Shown here piece by piece: positions 49,966 to 60,849 of a stretch of DNA of 64,000 nucleotides (its first letter is position 1; the number at the start of each line of letters is the position of its first letter). Under the pieces are notes generated by a model. The model searched no databases and was not told the DNA's origin. It was given only the letters and a program-made list of their open reading frames with translations. The position numbers and the translations under genes are program-made. Origin of the DNA: Cheilinus undulatus. Its lineage: Eukaryota; Chordata; Actinopteri; Labriformes; Labridae. The DNA lies in the NCBI RefSeq assembly GCF_018320785.1, contig NC_054869.1, positions 17,122,698 through 17,186,697 of the forward strand. Direction: 5' to 3'.

Positions 49966-52900
49966 TTAGCTGAACTCGTAGATACAGTCTGTGGGGAAAA
50001 AAGGAAAATTAAAAGGCTTTTTTGTTGTTGTTTGGTTTGTTTATTTGGAACTATTGGCTGTGCTGACATATTTTGATGTAAATAACATGAAATACAATGA
50101 ACTAAAACTACTTATTGTAGTCCTGCATCCCTTTTCAATCAAAAAAAAAAAAAAAATCATAGCTGGATTTATGAAGTCTGTGCTGAGACATATTCATCAT
50201 TTTACTGAACTGAAAGAAACCTCAACTTCAAATTGCACCAGTAAAATGAGTTGGGAGTTAATTGCTGTTATATTCCAACCTCACTCCTTTGTAAATTTAA
50301 AAATTTGATTTTCCAGAACATACCTTCTCTGACGTCAACATAGATGTTAAACCTGTGAGAAATAATAAATCAGATATATAATCAAGCCGATAAAACCCTA
50401 TGAAGAGTTTGGTAAAAGTTGTTTATTTGGAGTGCATTTAGGGGTAAAAATAAATAACTCAAAGAATGTCACTGTCTGTAACCCTAAAAGAAAATAAAAC
50501 ATATTTGGATAACATATACATCTGAATATTTTTTTGGTTGCTTATGCACAATGAAAGGCTAAATGATCTTGATTGATGTCTGTTTTGTTAAGAAGAATGT
50601 AACTGAAATAAAAATATTCATTCATTCAATATCATTACCTGTCAACTTGAAAAGAAGTGCTCTGGCAATCAATATAATCATAATAATTCTCATCTGTGGA
50701 GATCAAAACCAAACATTATAACTGATTTAACAGCCACAAGTTCAAGAAATATCAAGAGAAATGCTGGTTATATTTACCTCCATCAGGGTTTTTTGGTGGC
50801 GCAGGAGAAACTCTGATGAGGAAAAAATGAAATAACATTACAAATATGTCTTTTCTTGTGATTAGAGCAGACCTGAGTCTATGAGTCAGCCTCAACAAAG
50901 AATGAACAGATACAACTGAAAAAAGTATTTACAGAAGGACATTTTGGAATAGTCTGCAAAAAATGTTTTTTTTTTAGGTTTTAAAAATTAGCAAGAAACA
51001 ATTTTTTATAGTTGCAATAATAATTCTTCCCAGTAGGTGTCACCCTAACACTATCTACCACACATCATTGGGGGTATTTCTGAGCACTTTAAATTTACAT
51101 GCATTTGAAAGTGATTCAGAACAAAGTAAACAAAGAGTACAACCTTATGGCGGGATTATCCACATCGTCATAGTCATCATCTACCCCAACTATTTAAAGA
51201 CATGAAATATATGACTACAGAGTACTCATCAACTGTTATCTGAAGTAATCAGATGTCACAATTCAATGCACAGAGCTCACCATTATGCAGGTTAAGCACA
51301 CTGAAAAAGAGAGATACATTCAGTTAAATTTAGTCAGCAAATAAACAAAAAAACAGTTTGATTTTTTAAACACAATGATGTTATATCATGAAGAGCAATG
51401 CACCTGCAAGCCTCAGCTAGAACTCCAATATCATCATAAATGTCTGACTCAGATTCACACAGGCCATCTGAACCTCCCAGTTCCTCCACAGCTGTATACA
51501 TATTCAAAAGGATGTATGATCAGAGATAGAGTAGTGCTTGTGTATTATGATAGTGTTCACATATTTCCCCCTCTCTTTGACTTTTTAATGCTACTGACTC
51601 CCCCGCCAAGTCACCTGCTTTGTTTATGATCTCTCCTTGGTATCCTTCCATTAAAAGCATCTCCCTCTTGATTAAGTGAGCAGGTCCTTTATCCTAGACG
51701 AGGATGCAGTCATGGCTATGTTATTAATAGTACTGATGCTGTCTCAAGATGTAGTCCAAAGTGATGGCTTCGAGCTCTTACCTTGAACTCTTCTTTGTCT
51801 GTCAGATGTTCGGGTTTGTTTCTCTCCTCTTTCTTTAATTTCCTAAGTTGTCTTATTACTTCCTCCAAGTTGATCGCCCCTTTTAGCTCCTGATAATCAT
51901 GGTTGAAATTGCATTAAAATTTTATTCAAGACACCATCTTGGCATAAGTATATAAGCACTGTCAAACAGATTACCTCTGTCCTCTTTGCAGTACATTCTG
52001 TGAAGGCAATGCAACAGATAATTCAGTGACACTGTCACACAGTGGATTTTACTTGTTTGTAAAATAGTATTTTAGATCATTACTGTTGAAATCATTATGG
52101 TTTATTCACTGAAATCATATTAAATTCATGCATTACCTTCTCTGAGGAGTGTTGAGGGGTTCATGTTGCCCATGTCTTCATTGCAGTCAAGCCTATCCTG
52201 GTCCTTTTTCCAGCTGTATTAAATGACAGTCACATACTTATAAAGGTTATTTTAAATCAGTGAGAATCTGCAAAGTTACAACAGCTTCCTGTTCAGTTCT
52301 GTGGGCAAAAGGATGCAACTGTGAAACCTGGTTTAACTACCTGTCTTTTTTTAGCTTAAAAAACAAATCTAAAAATAATTACAACCAGTGTATATGCACA
52401 CATTCACATGCAGCCTCTCTGAAATGCACGTTAGTTATGTCCCAGTGTACTCTGCACCATTGTTGCCCAGCCAGAACAACCAGACGGTTGTTCTAAACAG
52501 TTAGGGTGCAACCCAAAAATTGCACTCCTGAAAAGAAATGTGGCAACAAGTCTGATGTACGAAAGCGTAAGCAGAAATAATTTTGTATTTTGCAGTAATT
52601 GGTCATGAACTCAAACAGGTTTTTGTTGTTTTCTTGAGTTTCCAACTTATTCATCATGCTATCTTGGGATTAAAAAGCGTTTTTTTTTTTCTCATTATAA
52701 TGTGATCCTTTCTAGGGATCTCTTGAGAGCTACCAAAATCATACGTAATCATGAGAAACAGAGAAAAATAAAATGTATGCATCCATTTCTTACCAGAGCC
52801 TCTGTAATGACAGACTTTAAAACATGCTCCATCTTAGGTCCTACCTACGTATTTACATTAATATATCTGAGAGGTTGAAAATTTCCCAAAATATGAGTTA

Positions 52901-54627
52901 AGATTTTTCATTAAGAGCTAGACCAGGTCAGATCTATTGTTTAAAGATGTTGCATCCCATATAAAGGCCATAAATGCTTTAAAAGCACACAACTAAGTGG
53001 TTTTGGAGGGTTCAGAAGGAACTCCCCTCTCAGTCAAAGATCCAGAATTTAAGTCTCTTTTTTCATGAATAAATGTGCCCCCTTTTGAATAATGACGGCA
53101 AAAAATTCTGCACTTATAAAAAACATATACACTTAAACCACTGGATCTCAACCAATGGGTTGGGACCTGAAAGTGGGTTGTGAAGCTGTTTCCAGTGGGT
53201 CGTGAATGTGTGCTGGAAAAAAAGTCACAGAGTATGAAGTGTTTGAACAAAAACAAACAAACAAAAAAAACTGTTAGATTTTAGATAGCAAAAACGACAC
53301 AAAAAAGTTGTATTTTTACATGTTCTGTACTGTCTGGGATCCAAACAGCATTTTGTTTCATTAAATAAAGTTAAGTTGGGAAAAAACATATCTGAAATTT
53401 GGGTCGTGATTGTTTGGGACATTATTTAGCCTGGACACCCTATTTTTCTAAGTCAGCAATCTCTATCTGATTTAAAACAACTCAGCAGACTCTGGTCAAT
53501 GTGTCCCCTCCCAGTTTTTAAGAATAAGGCCGTTTTTATCAGTGATGACTGCTTTGTCAAAAGTCTAAACAATGAAAAAGAACCAGAGCATACCTGCACA
53601 ACTCCTAATATTTGCATGTTATTTGTAATATTAACAGGAGTTTTTTTTAATAACAGAAGTTGTCCACCAGTTGTCCAATCATCTACAATAGAGCAGCTCT
53701 AATATGGGTACTTACAGATCAGCTGTGTGGTTGGATGATGCGTACATTTCTTGAGGTGGAGGAGCAGCATGTTGTTCCTTTATCCATGGGTCTGTCACAT
53801 AAAATTCAATCTTGATCCAACTGTCATTACTTAACATTTATGTTTACATTTTAAAAACTCAATTTAAGAAGGAAAAATTAAATGTATAAAAAGCAGGATA
53901 ACAGCTTTTTCTCACTTGTGTTCAGAGCTGGTTCATTCCTTCTAAATCGATGAATAAGAACACTTGGAGGCCTGCTTGGCTTCACAGGAGGGCATCCCAG
54001 GGTATGAACATCAGGAAGTCTCCTCATAAGGGGAATCGACTGATTGGTGCTCGCCACATGGACTTTATATTTGATTCCATTTATTCCGATTTGGTCAGAT
54101 TTATTCCTCTCGGGAAGTTTAGGAGGGTTAGGGCTGAATATTCTTTCCGCTTTCAAACCACAGGCTGGTCTGTTATTTTGTTGTGCCTCAGACAGTTTGG
54201 TGCTCTGGTGCACTCTGGGGATCGATGGCGCACAGAATCCTTGCATGCCAGCTTTAAGAATTTTGCTATCTTCCAGTCTTTTGCATTTAAGCCACACTGG
54301 CTTAGCTGGCACATGAGAGAAAGAGACTTTACTGGGCACATCAGAATTTGCTCTCAAAGTGTTTTTTATTCTGAAGGACTCAGAGTCTCTGTGTGTTTCA
54401 GCAGGCTTAGGTGATAATGATGCTTTTAGTGATAATGGCCTCACATTTTGTGTGAAACCAGATGACAATGTTCTCTTAAAGTCAGCCTTAGGAGAGGTGA
54501 ATGTTTTGCTTGTGTCCACAGCACCTGAAAGATTCTTCTCTAAGGTGGCTATTCTGGCCTGAACAGAGGACATCAGGCGTAGTTTAGGAGAAGTCTCAGA
54601 GCATCCTCTTGCAGTGGACTGATCCAT
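49966..54627 (-). CDS. FYB/ADAP-like adaptor protein lacking SH3 domains
   Basis: Thirteen exons: 54627-53916, 53791-53716, 52213-52137, 51997-51975, 51889-51782, 51693-51615, 51491-51404, 51300-51281, 51189-51144, 50812-50778, 50693-50639, 50352-50324 and 49988-49966 (TAA). They join to 1371 nt, 456 residues plus stop, with matching phases. Exon 1 encodes a basic, Pro/Ser-rich disordered region ending KPSRPPSV, like the KPNRPPNV motif of FYB1. The middle has a charged helix (EEVIRQLRKLKKEERN). The end is a string of acidic tyrosine motifs (IYDDI, DYDDV, YYDYI, IYVDV, CIYEF), suited to SH2 binding after phosphorylation. From memory, FYB1 neighbours RICTOR in human, which supports the call. 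No helical SH3 domain can be found in any exon, so this may be a divergent FYB paralogue or another adaptor; the family name is tentative. Confidence 0.6.
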
Positions 54628-55345
54628 GTGTCCACGTGGAGTTTATTCCTATACAAAAATGAAGATTTCAAAAATCCTCAAGTTTAGACTAGGGCTGAAC
54701 AAATAATTGAATTTTAGTTGAGATCACAATTTAGGCCTTCCCACATCAAAGAAACAGAATTGACGGCAGTCATTTTAATTTAAAATCAATTCCAAAAACT
54801 GACATGCTAGGCTTAGATATAAGGTGCTGTTTAATAAAAAAAACATTCTTAGGTGAGGATGAAAACTGAACACTGACCCTTGATATTGTGTACTGTGTTT
54901 AGATGCATTTAGACAGACAGTGCTGAGATATGTTTAGATGATTGTTAGGGCAGATATGGGTGAAACAGGCCTTGCCAAATGTTTTGTCCCTGAGATGAGT
55001 AACAAGATATAGATGTGTTTTTTTTTTTTCAATAAACCATAAAAAAGCAACAGAAAATCTTTAAATAATTAATTGTGATTGATAATCATGATCAAAATCT
55101 CCCAGCTCTAGTTTGGACATCACATTTTTACACGTCATCACTGATTATCCAAAGAGGGAAATACAAGCATGAAAATAAACTGCACCATATGTACACATCA
55201 GGAGGCAAGAAAGTTACCCAGGTATGCATGCAGCTTACATAAAGAGTATCAAAAAAAGGATGGTGAAACTCACCTGGTACTAGAGCAGTGAAATCTCTGT
55301 GGCTGCAGAAACTCTGCTGTAACTTATGAATGCTCCACCGTTAGA
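54628..55345 (-). other. 5' UTR region of the FYB-like gene with an upstream non-coding exon
   Basis: Exon 1 coding sequence is preceded by an acceptor (tttttgtatag) at 54649, leaving about 20 bases of 5' UTR. A good donor, CCAG then gtgagt, at about 55273 on the minus strand marks a likely non-coding first exon upstream (about 55273-55345). The intron between contains the repeat at 54687-55112. Confidence 0.5.
54687..55112. repeat. Short dispersed repeat with CTAGGGCTG / CAGCTCTAG ends
   Basis: Left end CTAGGGCTGAACAAATAATTG and right end ATCTCCCAGCTCTAG are inverted relatives, and both arms are rich in AATTGTGATT-like text. It sits in the first intron of the FYB-like gene. Confidence 0.5.
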
Positions 55346-55908
55346 GGAGGAGCTTTAACTTGTATCTGGAGGTATCTGCTTAGCAAGGCAAAAGTAACAT
55401 GAAATAAAAAAGGCTGCCTGTAAAGTAATTTCAAAAGTTTATACATCCAACCCAACTTCATGCTTACCATGTAAACCGAAAAAGGGAAATATATTTAAGT
55501 TCTGAGAATCTGAACAGTTTCATTGTTTATCTCAATGAGCAAATGTTTGTTTGAGCAAATGCATAAATGTTTCATATTTTTAAGTGCAATAAGAAGTAAT
55601 CAAGGTGATGCAATACAATTAATACCCAAAAAATAGCTGTTAAAATGAAAAAAAAAAAGCTAAATAGAGTTAACACTATTATTCTCGTAATTCTTAAATT
55701 TTAGATATGGAAAGATATCAGTAGCATCTTATTTTGTATGAAAAGGCAAGGCATGTTTATTTAAATATATTTTCAACAAAAAGCATTTTTCACATATAGA
55801 ACATAAAAACATAATAACAGCAGAACTTAAGTTTTACAGAGACTTTTACACAGAAAGCAATTTCCTAAAATTAAAGCTGTGAAGAATTTTCATTGATCAA
55901 GAAAATAC

Positions 55909-56240
55909 TAGGGCTATAAAGATTAATCACATTAATTGTGATTAATTCAGATCCACAATTAGTGCACTCACTTTTTTAATCGCCATTAATTTTATGCTTT
56001 ATTCTCACTTTCAAAACACTTTGGTTAAAACACTGCAGTATCTCCATGCAGCCAGTGTGATGTAAAACAAGTCCACCACTGCTTTTTTCAATTAAAAAAA
56101 ACTCCCCGACAGCTCAGTAGACAAGTCAAGTGTTATCTGAACCTTGAGCTATCACACATTTACCTTTTACAGTCTCCTTAATTTCCTTTTCAATCCATAT
56201 CAAGATTTCTGTAGTTAATAGTTTTACTGAGTTATTTTGT
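55909..56240. repeat. Second copy of the ATTAAT-rich repeat, inverted relative to 29862-31670
   Basis: Starts TAGGGCTATAAAGATTAATC. Its reverse complement matches the right arm of the repeat at 29862-31670 up to the TA where the Tc1 copy inserted. Similarity fades beyond about 56240. Confidence 0.6.
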
Positions 56241-56620
56241 AGCTTGACCTACTAAAATCAATGCACAGCTGTCACTTATCAAAATGTCATTAAATGATCT
56301 GGTCAAGGTGCATTAAATAAGATACAGAAAGCTTTTAAGGCTATCAGAGCTACACTGACATACATACTGAACCCCAAACCAGCGGAAACTGCTATCCTGT
56401 GACTTTTAATAAGTCATATCTTTCACATTCAAACCACAATTTGTCATGACTCTTGGAAGGAAACATTAAGGTGTTAGTGTCAGTATGCACTAAAGTTCTT
56501 GTCTCTGACAGGAAGGCACTTTAAAGTGATAAGGGTATTGGTTTAAGTTGTTAAAGATTCTAAAATAAACTTCCAGAGAATCAAACTGAAGACAAATCTA
56601 CACGTCTCTACGTAGCTTAG

Positions 56621-56940
56621 CCCTTTAACTCTTGAGCCTCTGGACACATTCTTATTTTAACCATAAATGGCACAGAAAATGTTTTATAAGTGCTTTTGAC
56701 CATTATTCTAGAGTACTTTAATATCTGGCAGTTGTGTACAATGTACTGCATGTTTAATAAGTGTTTTTTTAACTGTTTAACCCTTTAAATCCTGAGTTTT
56801 TGGACAATTTTCTTATTTTAACCATAAAAGGCCCAGAAAAATGGGCTTTTGCCCATTTTTCCACAATACTTGGAACTTTTAATATATGGCAGTTATTTAC
56901 ATATTACTGCATGTTAAGAGTGTTTTAACAGTTTAACATG
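56621..56940. repeat. Imperfect tandem duplication, two 160-bp units
   Basis: Unit 1 starts CCCTTTAACTCTTGAGCC at 56621, unit 2 CCCTTTAAATCCTGAG at 56781. Shared blocks include TTCTTATTTTAACCATAAA, TATATGGCAGTT-like text and TACTGCATGTT in the same order. Confidence 0.8.
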
Positions 56941-57210
56941 AAGAAACACAAAAAACAGGGGAACTTTATGCTAGAATCTTAGTGGGAAAAGGGGAAATTA
57001 CAGTAATAACCGCATGCTGGCTGTGAAGCACAGTTTCTTAGCTTTTAGAAATTGTTTTTTTTTCCGATAGCACAAACGGTCATGCAATTATGGTCATGTA
57101 AAGTGTGCTTCAACAGCGCATCGTTGGCGACGCACTAGGATTAAAAGGGTTAATAAACATCTTCATGAATTTATCTGTGTGCAACCTCAAAATTCAAACC
57201 TTTCAGTGTT

Positions 57211-57219
57211 TTTATTTCA
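57211..57219 (-). terminator. C5orf34 stop codon abutting its polyadenylation signal
   Basis: On the minus strand TGA (57219-57217) is followed without a gap by AATAAA (57216-57211). If used, the 3' UTR would be only about 20-30 bases. Confidence 0.65.
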
Positions 57220-60200
57220 AGTGAGACTGGCTGCAGATATTAGAGCCTCAATGTCCTGTATGGCTTTAGATGTCCTCTGTAGAGCCTCAGCAATACACTC
57301 CTCATTCACAGACTCCTGCATCACCTCTCCTGTAGAGTTACTCATAACCTCTGAACATCCTCTCTCATTTCCTAGCAAGTGGCTGTTCTCCAATAGAACT
57401 GGGCACAATAAGTTAAAGAATACACTCAAGATTATAGATGTGTAGTGACAGTTCATGGAGCGAGACATACATTGCATATCATCATGTTTTATTTTCAGTA
57501 TTTTCTACCGTGTCATAAACTCAGCGTTTAAGGATACAGTTGAACCGTTTTATCTTCTCCAGCTCGGCAGCTACAATATCTGACCTGGGGTTAATAGAAA
57601 AAAAACATTATTTATAGTTATTGCACAAAATATTAAGCTTTGGTAATCATAACACAACTGAAGACAGGGTCCCCACACACTTAAAAAATATTATGACTTT
57701 TTAAGGCCTTTTTAAGACCTGACCTGAGAAAATTTAATACCAATTTTTGCACAGTAAACTTTCAAAAATGGAAGGCATGAGATTTCTCAGTACACTGGAC
57801 CAGGGCTGAATTTTCTCCTGTAATGAACTGTTTATTAAATGTCAAATGGAACAGCGCAAAGGGCATTTTTTGGTCATAAACACTTGAATTTTAAGATTTC
57901 TGGCAAATTTAATGCCTTTGTTCTATCAATATGTCCTACGGTGATATTTATCATAAAGCATGTTTGTAGGTGTGCTAAGCTGATTCTAAACAGTTTAACT
58001 ATTAAAAGGCAGAATAATGGTTATGTCAGTGAAGACCTGTCAATATGAGGTTTGGCTGCACGAATGTTTTTTTCACTGGGCAACTTGTTAGTCCAGATGT
58101 TAGAGAACTGGACTAGTGTTTTTACAACAGTACAGAGTTTATTCAATCCCAGTGAATCAGATCAAGTCAGAGAGGGGTCTGGGGTCCTCCTCCATGAAAT
58201 TTAGAACATCCAACTCTGAATTCCCTAACTTATGGAGAATATTCATGCAACAATTTGTGGAGGAGGATTATTAAAATCATGCAAGGTTGGCTAGAAACAA
58301 AGATTAGATAAGGACATGTCTTACTCTAAGTACCTTCTAAAATTTAAGACCTCTCACTGGTAAAAATCAGACTTTTTAAGAGCTTTTATGGCCTTAAATT
58401 TAGAAAGTGCAATTCAAGACTATTTAAGACTTGTCAAGGACCTGCAGCAACCCTGGAAGAGACCACAAAATGACAACTCACCGGCTTTCTATCGATTGTG
58501 TGACATCTACATGCTGCTGAATAGATACATGATGGTGCAGATCTCCTTCAGTTATGGCTGATTTAGAAACACATCTGCCCTGCAAACAAATCATCAACAC
58601 ATGATCAGTTCAATAGCTTGAATTCTGTGTTAGAACTATACAGATCAGCAGTTTTTCAAATGTCAGAGGAAACTATACTTTTTCATCTTGCAGGCAGCTG
58701 GGTGTAACAGAGAACCTTAGTGATTGCTTGGCTTCATTGTGGCATGTCAAGATCCTGCATAATATAGAGACATAATCATATAATAATAGAATAATGTCAT
58801 AAAACCAACCAGACTCTGCTGGAAAGGTTGCTCACCTGCTTGCCCGACTCACAACAGTGCATACAGAGTACAGCTGACCCGGTACGTCAGGGGGAAGGTT
58901 GTTCACATGGTAGGTTACCTCTTTCACCTGGGAGAAATGATAACATCATTAAGCTTTTGTGAAAATATGCAGGATTGGCCTGTTTTTTTCCACCAATATG
59001 CTATTTTAAATGTTGTAGATTCATGAAATTGGATGATGAGACATTGAAACATACCTGTCCTGACAGAGGATAGTGTTTGAGATGGGTAAAATAAGAGCTG
59101 AGGACACCATTAGACCGGATGACTGATCCATCCCCAGGGGAAACCTCTATGACCGAGACAACTCCTCCCAAGATCCTGCATGAGAAGCATTCAGGCAAAC
59201 AGTTACAATAATAAGTTTACTTACATTAAATCTTGACATACCAAGCCTTAAATGTAGCTTCAGTGTTCTTTAACAGTATGTTTTTGCGTGTTTAAGATCT
59301 TTAATGTGTTTGTTAACCACACACCTACCTGTATGTGACTCCCTGACACCACATCACTTTTACAAGCTCTGTTGGAAGATCTTGCTCTTTTTGATGGAGG
59401 GGATCTTCAGCTTTCCACCTTTAATACATAGCAATGGGAGCTTAGTGAGCATGGTTAAACATGTGCTCTGTATGTCTGTTATGGATTGAAGTCAGTTATT
59501 TAACCTGTGCCAGTGAGGGGATGAACATGTGAGAGGTAGCGCCTGAGGAAGCTGAGACCTCCTCTCTCCATTAGATGCATCAAACATATGGGGGAGATCA
59601 CTCCCACCTTTTGCCCTGATATCTTCAGCTCTGAGGGAACGAGTCATCCAAAGATGGCGAGCCAAAGAAAGAGGGTATATCCAGATGGGGTCAACCTCAG
59701 AGCAGGAGTGATACTGGACTACTGTGGTGGACCTGAATGCTTCCTCTGGCTGTGAAGAGCAGTGAAATATTGATTCAAAACTCTGATTGTATCCCTGAGA
59801 AGCATCACCTTTGGCTGAGCTGTGCATGTAATATGTGGAGTGCAAACCCTTGGTCTAACAGCCTAAGTCTTTCTGCTTCTTCTGCTCTGGTTGATGTTTT
59901 TGGTGTCATTACAGCTGTCCTGACAGATCTTAATGCTTACATGTTGCGGCTGTAGCTGCACACTGCCTTGGCTGCTTTCTGTGCTGAGGTGATGATTTTT
60001 ATTCTGACTGAAGTTGGATGTGAACTCCACAGAAAATTCTTCAGCCGAGGACGACAGCATCAACGCAGCTTTCCCATCCTCTGACCTGATGATGGTTTCA
60101 CCTTTGGGTCCGAGTTCAGAATCACAGGAAGACCACTCGGGCCAGTGAACGTCTGAGTCAATGCTGAAAAAAGGCTGCAAGAGGAAATGGGAAAAAATAC

Positions 60201-60747
60201 AGATATAACTTCAAAAACCAAACCAAGTGCAAGCAGTGAGCCGGAAGTGGATCTTGTTACCTTCTTCGAGTCTGGAGGGATGAGTTCCTCTGAGAGGTAT
60301 GGACGACTTGCATATTTATTCCTGAATGCTAATGCAGCCACCAAAAACTCCTGAAATCAAAATATCCGTCTACTATAATTATGAGTAATGCCGTAAATAA
60401 AACATACATCTATCTATTATAACTACATATTTTAAAAGCATGGTTTTCACTTATAACTATGTACTCCGCTGACATATCCTTCCACCTTCTCTACAGTCCT
60501 GTGAAGAAGCACTAGTCTAATGTTTATGGTTGGTACAGTTAACCTTGTAAGCACTGATGGTGAACCTCGTCCTCTGTCGGACTCTCTCGGTGGGCTGTAG
60601 AGGATGTCCGGAGGGGTCCGTTGGTTTTACCAGCATGAATTCACAACCACACGGTGACAGTTGTAACTGAGCTCCGTTACTGAAACGGACATCCACCGAC
60701 TCATCCTCATACATGAGCATAGAGCTGACACTGGTGTTGTTTTCCAT
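57217..60747 (-). CDS. C5orf34: C5orf34 homologue, uncharacterised conserved protein
   Basis: Eleven exons: 60747-60544, 60350-60261, 60174-59941, 59854-59505, 59418-59329, 59175-59055, 58927-58836, 58754-58679, 58579-58482, 57584-57538 and 57398-57217. Phases agree and give 527 residues plus TGA. Family marks: [20 protein letters not shown] at the N-terminus, [43 protein letters not shown], and a C-terminal [18 protein letters not shown] followed by [16 protein letters not shown]. The start is ATG at 60747; an upstream in-frame TTG is not a start. The exon 4 acceptor (ctgttag) has a purine-rich lead and is the weakest junction. Human C5orf34 is about 638 residues from memory, so roughly 110 residues seem absent before the C-terminal helix. 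The function is not established. Confidence 0.88.
57665..58455. mobile_element. Dispersed DNA-type repeat in a C5orf34 intron
   Basis: Left end CAGGGTCCCCACACAC and right end CTGCAGCAACCCTG are short inverted relatives; GAAGA is present just outside both. The inner arms carry repeated TTTTTAAGGCC and TTTAAGACC text. It resembles the degraded copy at 35216-35855. The superfamily is uncertain. Confidence 0.6.
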
Positions 60748-60845
60748 CGTTAAATCTGTAAACAGAGACCGCTGAAACTCAAAACAAAGTGACGCGTCGG
60801 TCAACGACAGCAGCTATTCGTTATTCTTTGTGCACTTCCGCCACC
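60748..60845 (-). promoter_or_regulatory. C5orf34 5' UTR and promoter with an ETS-type site
   Basis: On the minus strand GGCGGAAGTG at about 60842-60833, roughly 90 bp upstream of the ATG, fits the ETS/GABP consensus common in TATA-less promoters. Several CpGs (GACGCGTC) lie between it and the start codon. Confidence 0.5.
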
Positions 60846-60849
60846 TACT

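Noticed and set aside
56621..56940. CRISPR array or satellite
   Set aside because: Only two diverged units with no spacers, in a vertebrate genome.
60748..60804. Longer C5orf34 N-terminus starting at 60804
   Set aside because: The codon at 60804 is TTG, not ATG, and the family begins close to the YEDES motif.
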